DNA of 64,000 nt from positions 721,428,310 to 721,492,309 of the forward strand of contig CM054057.1 of NCBI GenBank assembly GCA_028641055.1, read 5' to 3'. The position numbers were made by a program, and so were the translations under genes. The notes below the pieces were generated by a model. That model saw only the letters and a program-made list of their open reading frames with translations. It had not been told where the DNA came from and ran no database searches. The stretch's first letter is position 1; the number at the start of each line of letters is the position of its first letter. Shown here one piece after another: positions 36,310-47,808 of this stretch. This DNA is from Alopecurus myosuroides (Eukaryota > Streptophyta > Magnoliopsida > Poales > Poaceae).

Positions 36310-36790
36310 CGGTACGATGAGCGGTACGGTCACATCTCACCGTACCGTGGTCGTTTCGTTCTCTCTTCGTAGGTTTTAGGGTTTACATACATGCCTGGTG
36401 TTCTGATACGGTGGCTGGTACGGTCGCATGTCACCGTACCACCACTCGTTAAGCGATTAATCTCTTGCGTAGATAAAAAGGACTGGCCGATACAGTCACT
36501 AGTACAGTGAGTTCTCACCGTACCGCGACTCGTTAAGTTAGTACTGGACTCTATTGTTCCAAAAAAAGTCACGATACGGTCACCAGTACGATGATAATTC
36601 AACATACCGCGAGTCGGTGCTTCTCCCTTGTACACCTCGCAGATGGTCTGGCCGGTACGGTGATAATTCACCGTACCGCGACTCGTTATCACGTCCGTAA
36701 AATATTGCCTATTAGGATCTGCGAAATAATAATAATAACAATCCGTCAGTACGTCAGTCAGTACGGTGAGAAGTCACCGTACTAGGTCTA
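36310..36790. repeat. Array of six imperfect palindromes built on GGTACGGTGA / TCACCGTACC
   Basis: Units occur at about 36310-36355, 36408-36450, 36483-36535, 36572-36618, 36650-36688 and 36747-36782. In each, (C/G)GGTACGGT is followed within 5-20 bases by (T)CACCGTAC, so each can fold as a hairpin. Most end with a GCGACTCGTTA-like phrase. Spacing is about 70-90 bp. It sits upstream of the Transposase_32-like ORF in the same element. No protein is encoded. Confidence 0.8.
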
Positions 36791-37299
36791 GGTTAAATGA
36801 TTTTCTTCTGCTCTTTCTGCTTATTTCTTCTTTTCTCCGTCCTGTTCACTTCAAAAATAATAAGCTCCAATTCCTCAGAACCAAGATTAATATTCATATA
36901 TAATTCTAACATAAAAATTTGTGAGGGGTTGCCTCCCATTCAGGTTTTACCTTTTCTCTTTCTAAATGGGCAAAGCTCTCTTTTGAAATTAATTTTTCAT
37001 TCTTACCTTTGGTTACACTTCTTCAAGAGCATTTACGAAATTTGTTCTTCGTGCTGGGGTGATGTATTTATCTCTTTGTTCACCTCTCTTCGGAAGTATC
37101 GAATGATCTTTTGTCATAAACATTGAATGATATCATCCCATTTACACAATCCACTGAAACTCCTGCAGTACTTAAAAATGGTCTTCCTAGTATGATAGAT
37201 AGTTTATCATCCTTAGGAATATCTAGTATAATAAAATCAGTGGGTATAGACATAATATGTTCATCAATTCTAATTAAAATCAGTGGGTATAGGCATAAT

Positions 37300-37706
37300 G
37301 GTCTTTAGGAGCCGCGCGTGGTGGCGGAGAAGCCAAATGCCGGTTGCAGAGCACCGGAGTTATGCTCGGTCAAGGAGGCCACTCCACGCTCGGATTCTAC
37401 AAGACCTCCGAGCTTCTTCTTCCTTCGCTAGAAGATCTTCGATGGCCTCGGTGTGGGATCCAACAGTGGTGGCGTCCCCGGCGGCGTTGCTCCTACTTGC
37501 GGTTGGATGTCCGATTCGGCGATGGCTAGGGGTCGAGGGCCGAATTGCCTTTTCTACAAATCTTGTAGGCCCTTGTTTGTAAAGTCTGAGGACCTAGTTC
37601 TAATTTCACCTTCCTGTAAGGTCCTCTTTGTAATTCTGCCATCGATTTAATGCAGTTCCGGGCCCTTCGGGGCTTTTCCCGTTCAAAAATAAATAAATAA
37701 ATAAAA
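37300..37706 (+). mobile_element. Probable 5'-truncated non-LTR element tail
   Basis: GC-rich sequence ends with AATGCAGTTCCGGGCCCTTCGGGG and then an (AAAT)n tail at about 37683-37706, the form of plant LINE or SINE 3' ends. It begins abruptly beside Gypsy sequence. I cannot see a coding domain or a confident TSD, so the call rests on the tail alone. Confidence 0.45.
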
Positions 37707-38046
37707 TATAATACACCTCTAAGTAAACTAAAATAAAATCGTGCTCATTCACAAAGAAAACACGCTTAAGATAATCCAAAAGCACTCCCCAGACTGTTTT
37801 CTAAAACGCGCCACTTAAGAGCGAGACAGCCGCAACTACCAGAACCGAGACACACACAAACACAGTGACGGCAGGGGAGCTCGCCGAGCAGAGCTGAGCT
37901 AGGGTTTCCACGATCCGGCGCGCGGCAGAGACGGGCCCCGAGCTCGCCGCGCGCGTGGGAGGGAGCTTGCCGGGCCGGCTCGGGTCTCCCGGCGTGTTCG
38001 CGGCGGACTTGTATGCTGGGACGGGGCGCGGGGGCTCAGATCTGAG

Positions 38047-41000
38047 ATGGCCGACGGCGGCGAGGAGGGGAATGTGGCGCCGCCCAGGAGGCGGAGGGGC
38101 CCGATGCGGGCCAGCCTCGACGCGGACGAGCTCATGGCGCTCATGCACGGCTCGGATCCCGTCAGGGTCGAGCTCACTCGCCTCGAGAACGAGCTCAGGG
38201 GTGAGCCGATCTGCTGCTCCCCGCGATTCGCTCTATTGTTTCCCTAGATGTCTAGTGTTTGATTTTTTTTTTGTTGCTGCTTCGTGGTTGTGCTAGACAA
38301 GGAGAGGGAGCTCGGGGACGCGCACACGGAGATACGCGCGCTGCGGCTGTCGGAGAGGGCGCGTGAGAAGGCCGTCGAGGAGGTAACTGCCACTAGCTCT
38401 TGAGATTCATTTCTTCTGAAGTTGGGCAAGTGATGTTGCTAGTGTAGGGAAGTGCCAAATTTAGTTAGCATAGGAGAATGCTGGGTTGAGGGTTGGTGCC
38501 GAGGCTAGGCTGGTATCATTGCATTTTGTCTACTGAGTGCCATATCACCAAACTGAAATTTTAGTTTTGCAAAGATTGGATGTGTTTAGATAGGATGGGA
38601 GGTGTTCTGCTTTTCTACATCCATTTCTAATTTTCTGCTTGGTAATAGAAAATACCTATTACACATTCCAAAATTTTGAGCTGTTTTGTGCCATATCTTT
38701 TTTCTGTGTGGTTCTAGTGGTGTTCAATTCTACCATATTTTTGTGGTAGCAAGATAATGTTGTTCTTGATCTTATCTTTGAACCTGATTTTTTTTGTCAC
38801 ATCATCAATTAAATTTAAGACATTTCTAGATTTCAAGCTTACATCAGTATGTGTTTGTTGAGGTTATGGAGCTACACATTTCTGTTATTCTCAATAACAT
38901 TTATCCTGCTTCCATGTGATGAGAACACCTGTATGTGTTTGTTTTGTTCGTCATATTACTTTCTAGTTTTCTGAATGTTATTAGATCCTATATGTCTGTT
39001 GGGATTTCCGGATTTGACATTTCCATGCTTTATGTTACCTTTTTTGCTTGGTATCCTTAGTCCTGGTTACTCCTCACTGGTATGCTGCAGAATTCGTTAG
39101 CTGGATTCAGCCTGTATCTACATCAAATCAGGCTTTTATTTCTGTTTAACATCAAGACTTTCTTGCTGTCAACACTTGCCTTTGCCATTACCATGCTTTG
39201 GTTACTAGATCTTTGTAGCTTGCATCTGGTACTATCATCTTCTGTCATTCTTAATCCATATTTTTATGGTCTTGAGAGTTGGTTGATGAAAAATGGTGGC
39301 ATGGCTCTTCATGAATTAAGTCCTTGAGCTGCACTTGAATAATGCTATTTTCTGTAACTTCAGGGGCTCGATACTTTCCCTCATTCGTAGCGGTTGTGGA
39401 CTTTATGTAATTGTACATTGGAATGCTATATCCTGCATTCATGTCAAAGAACTATGAAACACAGTATCTCTGCTGTTGATTATCTATTTATTTATTTTTG
39501 ATCCTTGATGATCTTAGTGCGCTATTCTCCCTCCGTTCCAATGAATAAGGCGCGCACGCTTTTCGAGATTTGTCTTTGACCAAAGATTAATCCATATATA
39601 TAATATTATTTGGTATAAAATCAATATCATTAGAAAGTGTTTTTCAATACGAATCTAACAATGTCAAATTTGCACTATATAGTCAAGTTATTGTTACTCA
39701 AATCTTTCGGTCAAAGTTTGTCTTGAAATGCGTGTGCACCTTATTCATAGGAACAGAGGTAGTATTACTTTTTGTGCGAATCTTTATCTATGATTGAATA
39801 ATCTTTAATGGAACTTTGATTTTCCATTATAATTTGGCGCCTGAGAACTTACAAAGTTAGAATACTCAAGTTTGTTTGTTTGTTTTAGCTTAATGTATTG
39901 GAATTTGGGGCTTGAAATCTGCTGATTAAAAAAAAATGTACTCCCTCCGTCTCAAATTAATTGTCGCAAAATTTGACAAAAATAGATGTATATCTAGACA
40001 TAATTTAGTGTTAGATACATAATTTAGTGTTAGATACATAACAAGATACATCCATTTTTGTCCAACTTTGCGACAATTAATTTGAGACGGAGGGAGTACA
40101 TATTTTGTATAAGTTGCTGCAGTTCATATTGTATTGAGTTATCTTTCTGTTTCGTGAAAGTTGGTTAGTTATGTTGATTTACTGATTGATGTATCTTGTT
40201 TTATTTTTAACCATAATGCGAGTGAAAGTTGGTTAGTTATGTTGATTTACTGATTGATGTATCTTGTTTTATTTTTAACCATAATGCGACAGTGATACTT
40301 ATTTTTATTATTAACATGATTGCAATATTGTGATGACAGCTTACAGATGAGTTGGAGAGGATGGATGAGAAGCTCAAGTTAACAGAATATCACCTAGATA
40401 ACAAGGTACTGTCTTATGATTTATGTCCACCTGTTGCTGGTGTCTGTGTTTTGATTGTGGTATAATATAGAGAAGAAACTTTGCAGAATCTAGAAGTCAA
40501 GAAGATAAATGATGAGAAAAAATCGGCAATGGCTGCTCAGTTTGCGGCAGAAGCTACTTTGCGAAGAGTCCATGCAGCCCAAAAGGATGATGACATGCCA
40601 CCAATTGAAGCCATTCTTGCTCCACTTGAAGCAGAGTTAAAGCTATCTCGGCAAGAGGTTATACTTCATATTTCATATCCACTCTTCTATTTTGGTGCTT
40701 GTCCAGATGAATCTCTCTAGCAGCCCACAGCTATCTTCATCCTCTAATGTGCCTAAATACTCATATAATTTGAACTTTCCACTGGTCATGTATTTGATAT
40801 GAACAAAGCAGATGACAAACTATGAAATTGACTTGGTTAATTCCAGATTGCAAAGCTACAGGATGATAACAGAGCCTTGGATCGTCTAACCAAACAAAAA
40901 GAGGCAGCACTACTGGAAGCAGAAAGGACCATTGAAATCGCAATGGCAAAAGCTGCTATGGTTGATGACTTGCTAAACAAGAACCAAGATTTGATGAAGC

Positions 41001-43317
41001 AAATTGAGATTTGTCATGTATGTGGGTGCATGCAGTGTATTCTTGGCCATCAGGAGTAAATAAATTCTAACATAGTAATTGGGCTATGGAAGTGCTGAAT
41101 TGTTTGTTTATGCATTGCAGGAAGAAAATAAGATCTTGGACAAGTTGCATCGCCAAAAGGTCGCAGAAGTTGAAAAGCTTAGTCAAACTGTGAGAGAGCT
41201 GGAAGAGGCTGTTCTTAAAGGTGGTGCAGCTGCAAATGCTGTTAGAGATTACCAGCGCAAAGTGCAGGAGATGAATGTAACAAACTACCCTTGGATTGTT
41301 GCCTTTCTTATCAAGTATTAGTTGTCTCTATGCTTATTTATGTTCATGATTTTGTCAGGATGAAAGAAAAACACTTGACCGTGAACTTGCTCGTGCAAAA
41401 GTTACGGCAAATAGGGTTGCTGTTGTGGTTGCAAATGAGTGGAAAGATTCTAATGACAAAGTGATGCCAGTTAAACAGTGGCTTGAAGAGCGCAGGTTCA
41501 TGCAGGTGAGACCGTGTTAGGATTAAATTATGTCTTTCCTTTATAGTACACTGTCTAAATGCAGGTATACAGTATACACTCGTTCTTCATGTTGGCATCA
41601 TGCAATAACCTTTTTTTTCCTGCAGGGTGAAATGAACCAACTCCGTGATAAGCTTGCTATCGCAGAACGTGCAGCACGGTCTGAAGCTCAGCTGAAGGTT
41701 CACTAACTTTTCTGTTGTAATTCTGTGTGACCTAAAACTTCTTAAGAGAAGTTGTTTTAGGCGTGCTAAACTTGTTGATTCTTCATAAATGCAGGAAAAA
41801 TATCAGTTGCGTCTGAAAGTTTTAGAAGATGGACTGCGAGGGCCACCAAGTGGCTCTAGTCGACCACCTACAGAAGGAAAGAGTTTCAGCAATGGTCCTT
41901 CCCGCCGGTTATCACTTGGTGGAGCCGATAACATGTCTAAATTATCACCAAATGGCTTATTAACAAGGAGATCACCATCTTTCCATTCAAGATCCTCTCT
42001 TTCTTCTAGCAGCAGCTTGATCCTAAAACATGCTAAAGGAACTTCAAAGTCATTTGATGGTGGAACTAGGTCACTAGACAGGGGAAAGGTCCATGGGAAC
42101 GGATCACATTTACTTAATAGATCTACAGATGCTGTTAAAGACCATGAAGCTAATGATTGTTGGAAAGGAACTGTGGATGAGACAACTAATGAAAGTGCCA
42201 ACAGCAATGCAGATGAGAGAAGTAATGAAATCACAAATAGCAACTCAATTGAAATGGTCTCTGGTTTCCTGTATAATATGTTGCAGAAGGAAGTTGTTTC
42301 TTTGAGGAAAGCATGCCATGAGAAAGATCAAAGTCTTAAGGACAAAGATGATGCCATTGAGGTTTGCAACCATTTCTTATTTATGCAGCCTGTGTGGGGC
42401 ATGAGGCTAGGCATTATAAAATATTGAAGTTATTCTAACCCTTTGTCGTGCAGATGTTATCAAGGAAAGTTGATACCTTGACCAAAGCAATGGATGTGGA
42501 GGCTAAAAAGATGAGGCGAGAGGTTGCTGCCATGGAGAAAGAAGTTGCAGCTATGCGAGTTGATAAGGACCAAGAGATCAAAGCCAGGCGGCTTGGTAAT
42601 TCAAAAGGGTCGGGGAGTTCTCAGCTGCTTCCTGGAAGGTAAATCTTCATAAATTCTAACAAGTTTTCTGGAACATACAATGATTGAATGAGTCCAAATG
42701 GCATGCCTGAGATAATGATTAGTGATATCTTGAAGTATTGGACCATTAATTACGTGGCATTAGTAGCAGTTCCAGTTTAATTGTTTCCTTTACTCATGAA
42801 CTTCAACTTTATTATGGCACACCTGCACTTTTGTGTCCAGATTTTCCTACATTGCCATGCCAATAAAGTACTCCCTCCGATCCATAAAAATGTCGCTCAT
42901 TTTGTACAAAGTTAGTACAAACTTTGTACCATGTGAGCGACACTTTTTATGGATCGGAAGGAGTATATTTTATGAAAAAGACCCTGAACTCATTCTATGA
43001 GTTTGTGAGGTTTAGAGAACCACATTTACAACTAAATCTTAGAATTGTTCTGCCACTTCGTTATTTCGGTAGATCTCAAGTTCTAGATGGTGAAATTGAA
43101 AAGAATAATGTTCATTTGGAAACACGTATTGTCTTTCTTGTTTACTGCTGTGAGCATTTGCTGGCACGAAATTTACAATACTTCTCCAAGGAGACATTCT
43201 CCGACTACTCTTGCTGAATTACATGTTCATGTAGATTCTTCCTCTAAATCACTGTGAATTTTCTTCTTTATGTGCAGAAGCGCACCACGAAGTGGGTTGA
43301 CACGCAACTTCCAATGA
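38047..43317 (+). CDS. MAP70: MAP70 microtubule-associated protein
   Basis: A plant-specific protein that binds and organises cortical microtubules; in other plants it shapes secondary walls and cell expansion. Eleven exons with GT-AG edges: 38047-38200, 38297-38382, 40340-40405, 40487-40657, 40847-41017, 41121-41276, 41359-41505, 41626-41697, 41795-42361, 42454-42638 and 43278-43317, giving 604 codons, the usual family size. The start MADGGEEG lies before the conserved ASLDADELMALMHGSDPVRVEL. Most of the rest is coiled coil (about residues 60-400), including the family hallmark LEAELKLSRQEIAKLQDDNRALDRLTKQKE across exons 4-5, then a Ser-rich region (SRRLSLGG) and a basic tail ending TRNFQ. 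All exon phases match and no lesion is seen. Introns carry three MITEs. Which MAP70 paralogue this is cannot be told. Confidence 0.92.
39537..39762. mobile_element. Stowaway-like MITE in MAP70 intron 2
   Basis: CTCCCTCCGTTCCAATGAATAAG at the left pairs with the right end TTATTCATAGGAACAGAGGTAG read in reverse complement. It is about 226 bp, AT-rich inside, and the flanking TA is decayed. Confidence 0.7.
39941..40096. mobile_element. Stowaway MITE with near-perfect ends in MAP70 intron 2
   Basis: CTCCCTCCGTCTCAAATTAA and its exact reverse complement TTAATTTGAGACGGAGGGAG form the ends, with TA on both sides (39939-39940 and 40097-40098). The 156-bp element can fold into one long hairpin. Inside, ACATAATTTAGTGTTAGAT is tandemly duplicated at about 40000-40040. 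Confidence 0.9.
40154..40289. repeat. Perfect 68-bp tandem duplication in MAP70 intron 2
   Basis: Two direct copies (40154-40221 and 40222-40289) beginning GTGAAAGTTGGTTAG and ending CATAATGCGA appear identical. They lie about 50 bp before exon 3 but do not touch the splice acceptor. Confidence 0.9.
42871..42963. mobile_element. Stowaway MITE (93 bp) in the last MAP70 intron
   Basis: CTCCCTCCGATCCATAAAAA and the right end TTTTTATGGATCGGAAGGAG are inverted repeats flanked by TA (42869-42870 and 42964-42965). It lies between exons 10 and 11. Confidence 0.88.
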
Positions 43318-43965
43318 CATGCAGCACTAACATGAGGCGGCATTGTTCCATAGAGTCCATTCCATTCTGTATTTGTTCTGTTCGGTTCCTATTAGTTTTT
43401 GTGGTTGAGATCATAGCACAGATGACCCTGCGAGATACCGTTGGTCTGGAAAAGAGTAGGCTTGGATCTGACGTGATTGCTGCTCTGCCGTAGTGGAGGT
43501 GGCCCTGAGGCGAGGTCTAACCCCCTACGGCTCGCCCTCTCGTTTTGTCAACGCACCTTGACGCTTTTGTATAGGCTGGGCGGTCTCTACGTCCTCTCCC
43601 ATCCGTAATGTAGCTAGCGTGTGTGTTTGGTTCTGCTCCTGCATACCCTGTTGCCCAGGTTGTGAATATTGTTCTCACATGAACTCGGCTCCATCTATTT
43701 GCCGTATGTTTGGGTTGGAATTTCATTACAATACTTGTCTTCCCTTTGCATATGTGCCTGGCAAAAAATATTAAGTTTAGGACTGATTTACATTACATCC
43801 TTACAGAGAATGGTAACGTCGCTGATCACGTTTCTCTTGGTCCGAGTCCCTAAAATGAATCAAAGAATCAATGATAAAGAGTTAAGTAGCCTAACATTAT
43901 GGCTGGTTTATATGTACTCCGTATATCCTAGAAGCTGAATCCTGTACAATTCTGGGAGCACCTTG
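43318..43965. other. Intergenic space between convergent MAP70 and MACPF genes
   Basis: This 648-bp stretch should hold both 3' UTRs. No further gene or repeat was recognised; the 90-codon plus ORF near 43669 is not convincing. Confidence 0.6.
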
Positions 43966-46900
43966 TCAAGAAACTGGAGCCAGCAGTGAGAACTTGACAT
44001 GCAGTGAGATCTTCCCCTTCTCAACATCAAGCTTTGCACCTGTGGCCAGCCAGTATCCAGGGCTGTCCTGTGGCCCCATGGTAACCTGAGATGCGTCGAC
44101 ATACTTGAGCAGCTTCTGGTCCCCAACCGGCACTGGTGGTCCTCCAGCGAACACGCCGGAGTCGATACCTACTCTTGCTGCATCCTGCCGCTCTTTCTCG
44201 GCGGCGGCTGAAGACGGCGCGAACGACATTGACAGGAAGCTTGCCCCTTTACCTGAAAGCCTCGCCTTGCTGTGCGCCCATTTGGACTGTACCACAGTGT
44301 AACCTAGCAGCTCGGTGTATAGGAGCCTGAGGTGAAGGACGCTCGTCGAGTCATGGGCTGCGACGTGCAGCTGCGCGCCGGACACGATGTACGCCGCTGT
44401 CTGTCCACTGCACCAGAGGGGGTCATACTTCACGGGCACGGTGCAGACGTGGGCGAACATCCTCCGCTGCACTGGTTCGTGGTAGCGTTCGTCGGAGGTC
44501 GTCTCTGAACCTCGCCACCTCGGTGCCTGGTCTGGCCGCGGGACGAAGAATGTTGGGGTGCTTGCCAGATGTTGCAGGTGGAGGCCTAGCCTGACCATGG
44601 CATGAAGATGTTAACATTCTACAGAACTTTTCCGACAGAAAACATTTGAAAATGTTGCAGCAAACATCAAATAGCGCGTCTAACCTGTTGTTTTTCTTGC
44701 CCTCTAGATGCAGCCTCATACCGGTGATTGGCAAGTTTGGGACAATAACCTGCATTTAGTTGATTGTTGAGTGAGCATTTTCTACTGGATTGCACATGGA
44801 TTCAAATCAAGGATCAACGAATTTTCTTGCCTGGTTTGAATTGACATGGAGCTTTGATCCCACAAGGCTGAAGTGCAAGGCTTGCTTAGCGCCTCGGCGG
44901 TTCGAGCACAGGCCGAGAGGCAGGTCACTGAGCACAGGGGCCCACGATTTATGGTGCTGGAAGTCAAGGAAGTACTTCAAGTCTGCCACTGGAGGTTTGT
45001 CTGTAAAAGAGCAGTGTTTGGCGTAGTGATCAGGAACTTGTAGTTACAACTGTCTGTTTGATAATGCACAAAAGTAAAGTTTGTCAAAATTTGGTGGTTA
45101 TTAAGTAGATCTCTCTTCCGATCGATTCCCACTTCATAACTAAGAAATGTCATCCTTTGGTGGAGTTAGCTTCCACAGTTAAAATGCTCACTTCATATTT
45201 GGTCTGGCAAAATATGTGTTGGAGTATAGCTCTTACATCTCAGGTAGAGGTTTATGGCATGAGAGAGGAAGCCCAAGCCTGTCACTCCCCTGAGAAGGGA
45301 CGTCAGGGGCACAAGCCGGAAGCGGATCGCATCCGGGTTTGCCGGCAACGTGAGCAGCCACTCGGCGTGGCTCCTCGCCGCCGTGTCCCCTCCCCTCTTG
45401 GAGTGTATCACCGTCACGCCCTGCATCCACCAGTTAGAAGTTGGCAAAGATCCCTGAATGATCATGTACAGGCTTGAACCTGGAAGAACGGCAGCAGCAG
45501 TAGTAGTAGTAGTACCTCTTTGCATGCTACTTGAGTAGTGATTCCTCCAAGCCTCTGCTGTGGCAATTGGGCATCAAACACGTTGAAGGCCCCAGGGACC
45601 TGCTGCATTCAGAATCATGGAGTTCTTTAGTTACATTTCAGCTTCAAGTCATCATGGAGTTCTTCTAAGCACATTTTCAGGTCATCACCCTCAGTGATCT
45701 CAGTGTGGGATGGCGATAAAGTGAACAAGAACTCCTGACCTTGGTCTTGTGGTCTCTCGACTTGCAGTGTGAAGGAGGACGCATGGCGCACGTCCCGGTG
45801 AAGAGCTGGTCGCCAAGCTTCTCTAGGTGCTCCTTGATCTGGGACTCCGGTAGCGGCGACGACTTGTCCTGCCTCACGTACACCACGTCCTGGCCGCCCA
45901 TGCTCACCCCGACGACGACATGGGTCCCGTACTTCTCGATGAAACTGTGCAGCAGTTCACAGAGAGTGAGATGATTAATCTTCCAACAGTATGGCGCGCG
46001 GTGCGTATTATTACAGGATCTGAAACCCTGCATTTCGAGTCGTCCTGAGTGACAACAAATCATCTGACGACTAAGTGATGACATTGGCGTGTTCAGGGTT
46101 CAGACCATAACAAAGATGGTAAAAGAATATGTGCAGTTACTAGCGAGCCTGTTCTAGACCTTGAACAAGTCAAGTCCTGCACTAGGATTTTCCACCATGG
46201 AAAACGGTTAATTTCCACACCACGTGGGCACATGGCAAAACTGTGGTTGGACGGACGAGGTCACCGTGTCCACACCACAGTTAATCACCCCAACAGCTCC
46301 TATCTATCTATCTAACGATGATTTGTTTAATTAACCTGATGATGTTTAATTTGTACGCTTGTAGTAATACCTTGCTATTGCCGAGGGGTCCCAGGTGGCC
46401 GGCACGTCGGCGACGACGTGGTCGGCGATGGCCAGCGGGCTGCAGTCGAGGGTGAGGTCGAGGAGGGAGATGAAGTAGCCGTCGAGCGCCAGGCACTTGG
46501 TGCTGGAGGCGTCCTGCGCCCAGGAGCCGCCGTCCAGGCCGAAGGCCGCGTTGAAGAGCCCCGACGGGATCTTCCCCGGCACCGAGCTCCGGCGGTTGAA
46601 CAGCTCCGTCATCTGCATATTCGCATATGCACGCGCGCGGTCAAGATTCCATTCTACTATGTTTTAATTAATCGTGTTCGTTCTTGGTAGAGTATTTTAA
46701 TTATTGAATAGCTTATGGTAGATCGATACCATTCTATCGGTTGGCTTTGTCAAGAGACTCAAGACAGGACTTGAAAGATTCAACATGCTAGCTGTGTTAT
46801 GGTTGTTGTGATGATGAGAAAAATTTACAAGGATGCAGAGTTGAGTGAGATTGTAAGCAACTAAAATCAGAAAAGATGAATCGTTTTGGCCAGTTGATTT

Positions 46901-47292
46901 TTTAGTTTTTTTTTCTTGGTATATATCTAGCAGCTCAAACTGTGTCTGCAGATTGGATCGTTTGAGCATCAATAGAAAATTAGAGAGAGGAAGGTGCAAG
47001 CAGCAAACGAACAAACAAACAAACAAACCTGGTTGAACTCGAGGACGTCGGACCTGATCCTTGTCCGGCCGCCCTTGCCGCACTTGACGTCGGCGGGCAG
47101 GTCGACCAGCACCCCGACCCCCGGCACGGCGAGCGTCGCCGCCTTCTCATCGCTCCTGGCGACGAGGCACCCCGCAGCAGCCTTGCAGTGCCTCAGCCTG
47201 AGGTCGCCGGCCATGTCGACCCCCGTGCCGAGGCACCTCACCGCGCTCTCCACCGCCGTCTCCCTGGCTCTGGCCATTGCTCGTTCCACCAT
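43966..47292 (-). CDS. MACPF domain-containing protein (CAD1/NSL1-like family)
   Basis: Plant member of the membrane attack complex/perforin family; Arabidopsis CAD1 and NSL1 restrain salicylic-acid-linked defence and cell death. Eight exons on the minus strand: 47029-47292, 46371-46612, 45740-45944, 45516-45599, 45237-45420, 44831-45000, 44685-44749 and 43966-44590, giving 612 codons with all phases consistent. The start is MVERAMARARETAVESAVRCLGTG. The MACPF signature region reads FIEKYGTHVVVGVSMGGQDVVYVRQ in exon 3. The C-terminal half has KPPVADLKYFLDFQHHKSWAP and, in exon 8, the conserved SGAQLHV. The intron after exon 6 opens with GC instead of GT (44829-44830). There is no signal peptide. 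The gene looks functional. It most resembles the At1g14780 type from memory. Confidence 0.9.
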
Positions 47293-47403
47293 GAAACTAG
47301 CTAGCGTGGTGTGTAGAATGGACCTGATCGATCGAGCAAGAGGATTTTCTGAAACACGTGGTATGTGATGGCTTTGCAGGAAGCAGCTGCCGATGTGGGT
47401 TCA

Positions 47404-47409
47404 TATATA
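47404..47409 (-). promoter_or_regulatory. Candidate TATA box of the MACPF gene
   Basis: TATATA on the minus strand about 112 bases before the start codon, in a position that suits a plant core promoter with a short 5' UTR. The call rests on position and sequence only. Confidence 0.45.
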
Positions 47410-47808
47410 GCACAAATAAATATAGAGAGAGGGAGAGGAGGCGGCAACGGCGTGGGCTGCTGATATTTTCTTTCTTTTTCAACGTATATTATACTCCTAG
47501 TCTTGAATTGAACACTTTTCTCTGACGGGGTTTTTTGGGGACCAACTCGTGCCCCTCCTTGTTGGGCACCGCCAAAGCGTGGAACTCCCCATCCACCCCG
47601 CATTTGAATTGATTTTCGGTCACCTCCTTGCGAGACCAGACTGGATCGTTACCGCCACACGAAATTCCCTAGGATGCACGACTATTTCGCCTTGTATAAA
47701 AAAAGACTCGTGAATAGTACTCACTGGGGTCATTCTCGGCATGTAACAACCCGTACGTTGCCCAGTCTAAGAGGACCTAGAGATAGAATCCTTTACAAAG
47801 GAAGAGTA

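Larger units (their letters stand above)
33961..37299 (-). mobile_element. Remnant of a second Gypsy-type element with a Transposase_32-like ORF
   Basis: On the minus strand this holds a protease-like remnant (37280-37090: ILDIPKDDKLSIILGRPFLSTAGVSVDCVNG), the palindromic array (36310-36785), then an ORF from 35893. That ORF (190 codons before frame changes) has NCQVVPTRWVHHQFLQETGL, RECFSTFYSNIH and VRLSLEGLCEIFGF, which I associate with the plant Transposase_32 type carried by Gypsy/Athila-like elements. Its frame resumes near 35190 and again after the MULE MITE (QYLVYDGYLKINPANRN), so the MITE landed inside it. The boundary with the Gag at 32991-33960 is uncertain. Confidence 0.55.

Noticed and set aside
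36310..36790. CRISPR-like or operator array
   Set aside because: The units diverge, spacers are not unique, and the context is a plant retrotransposon.
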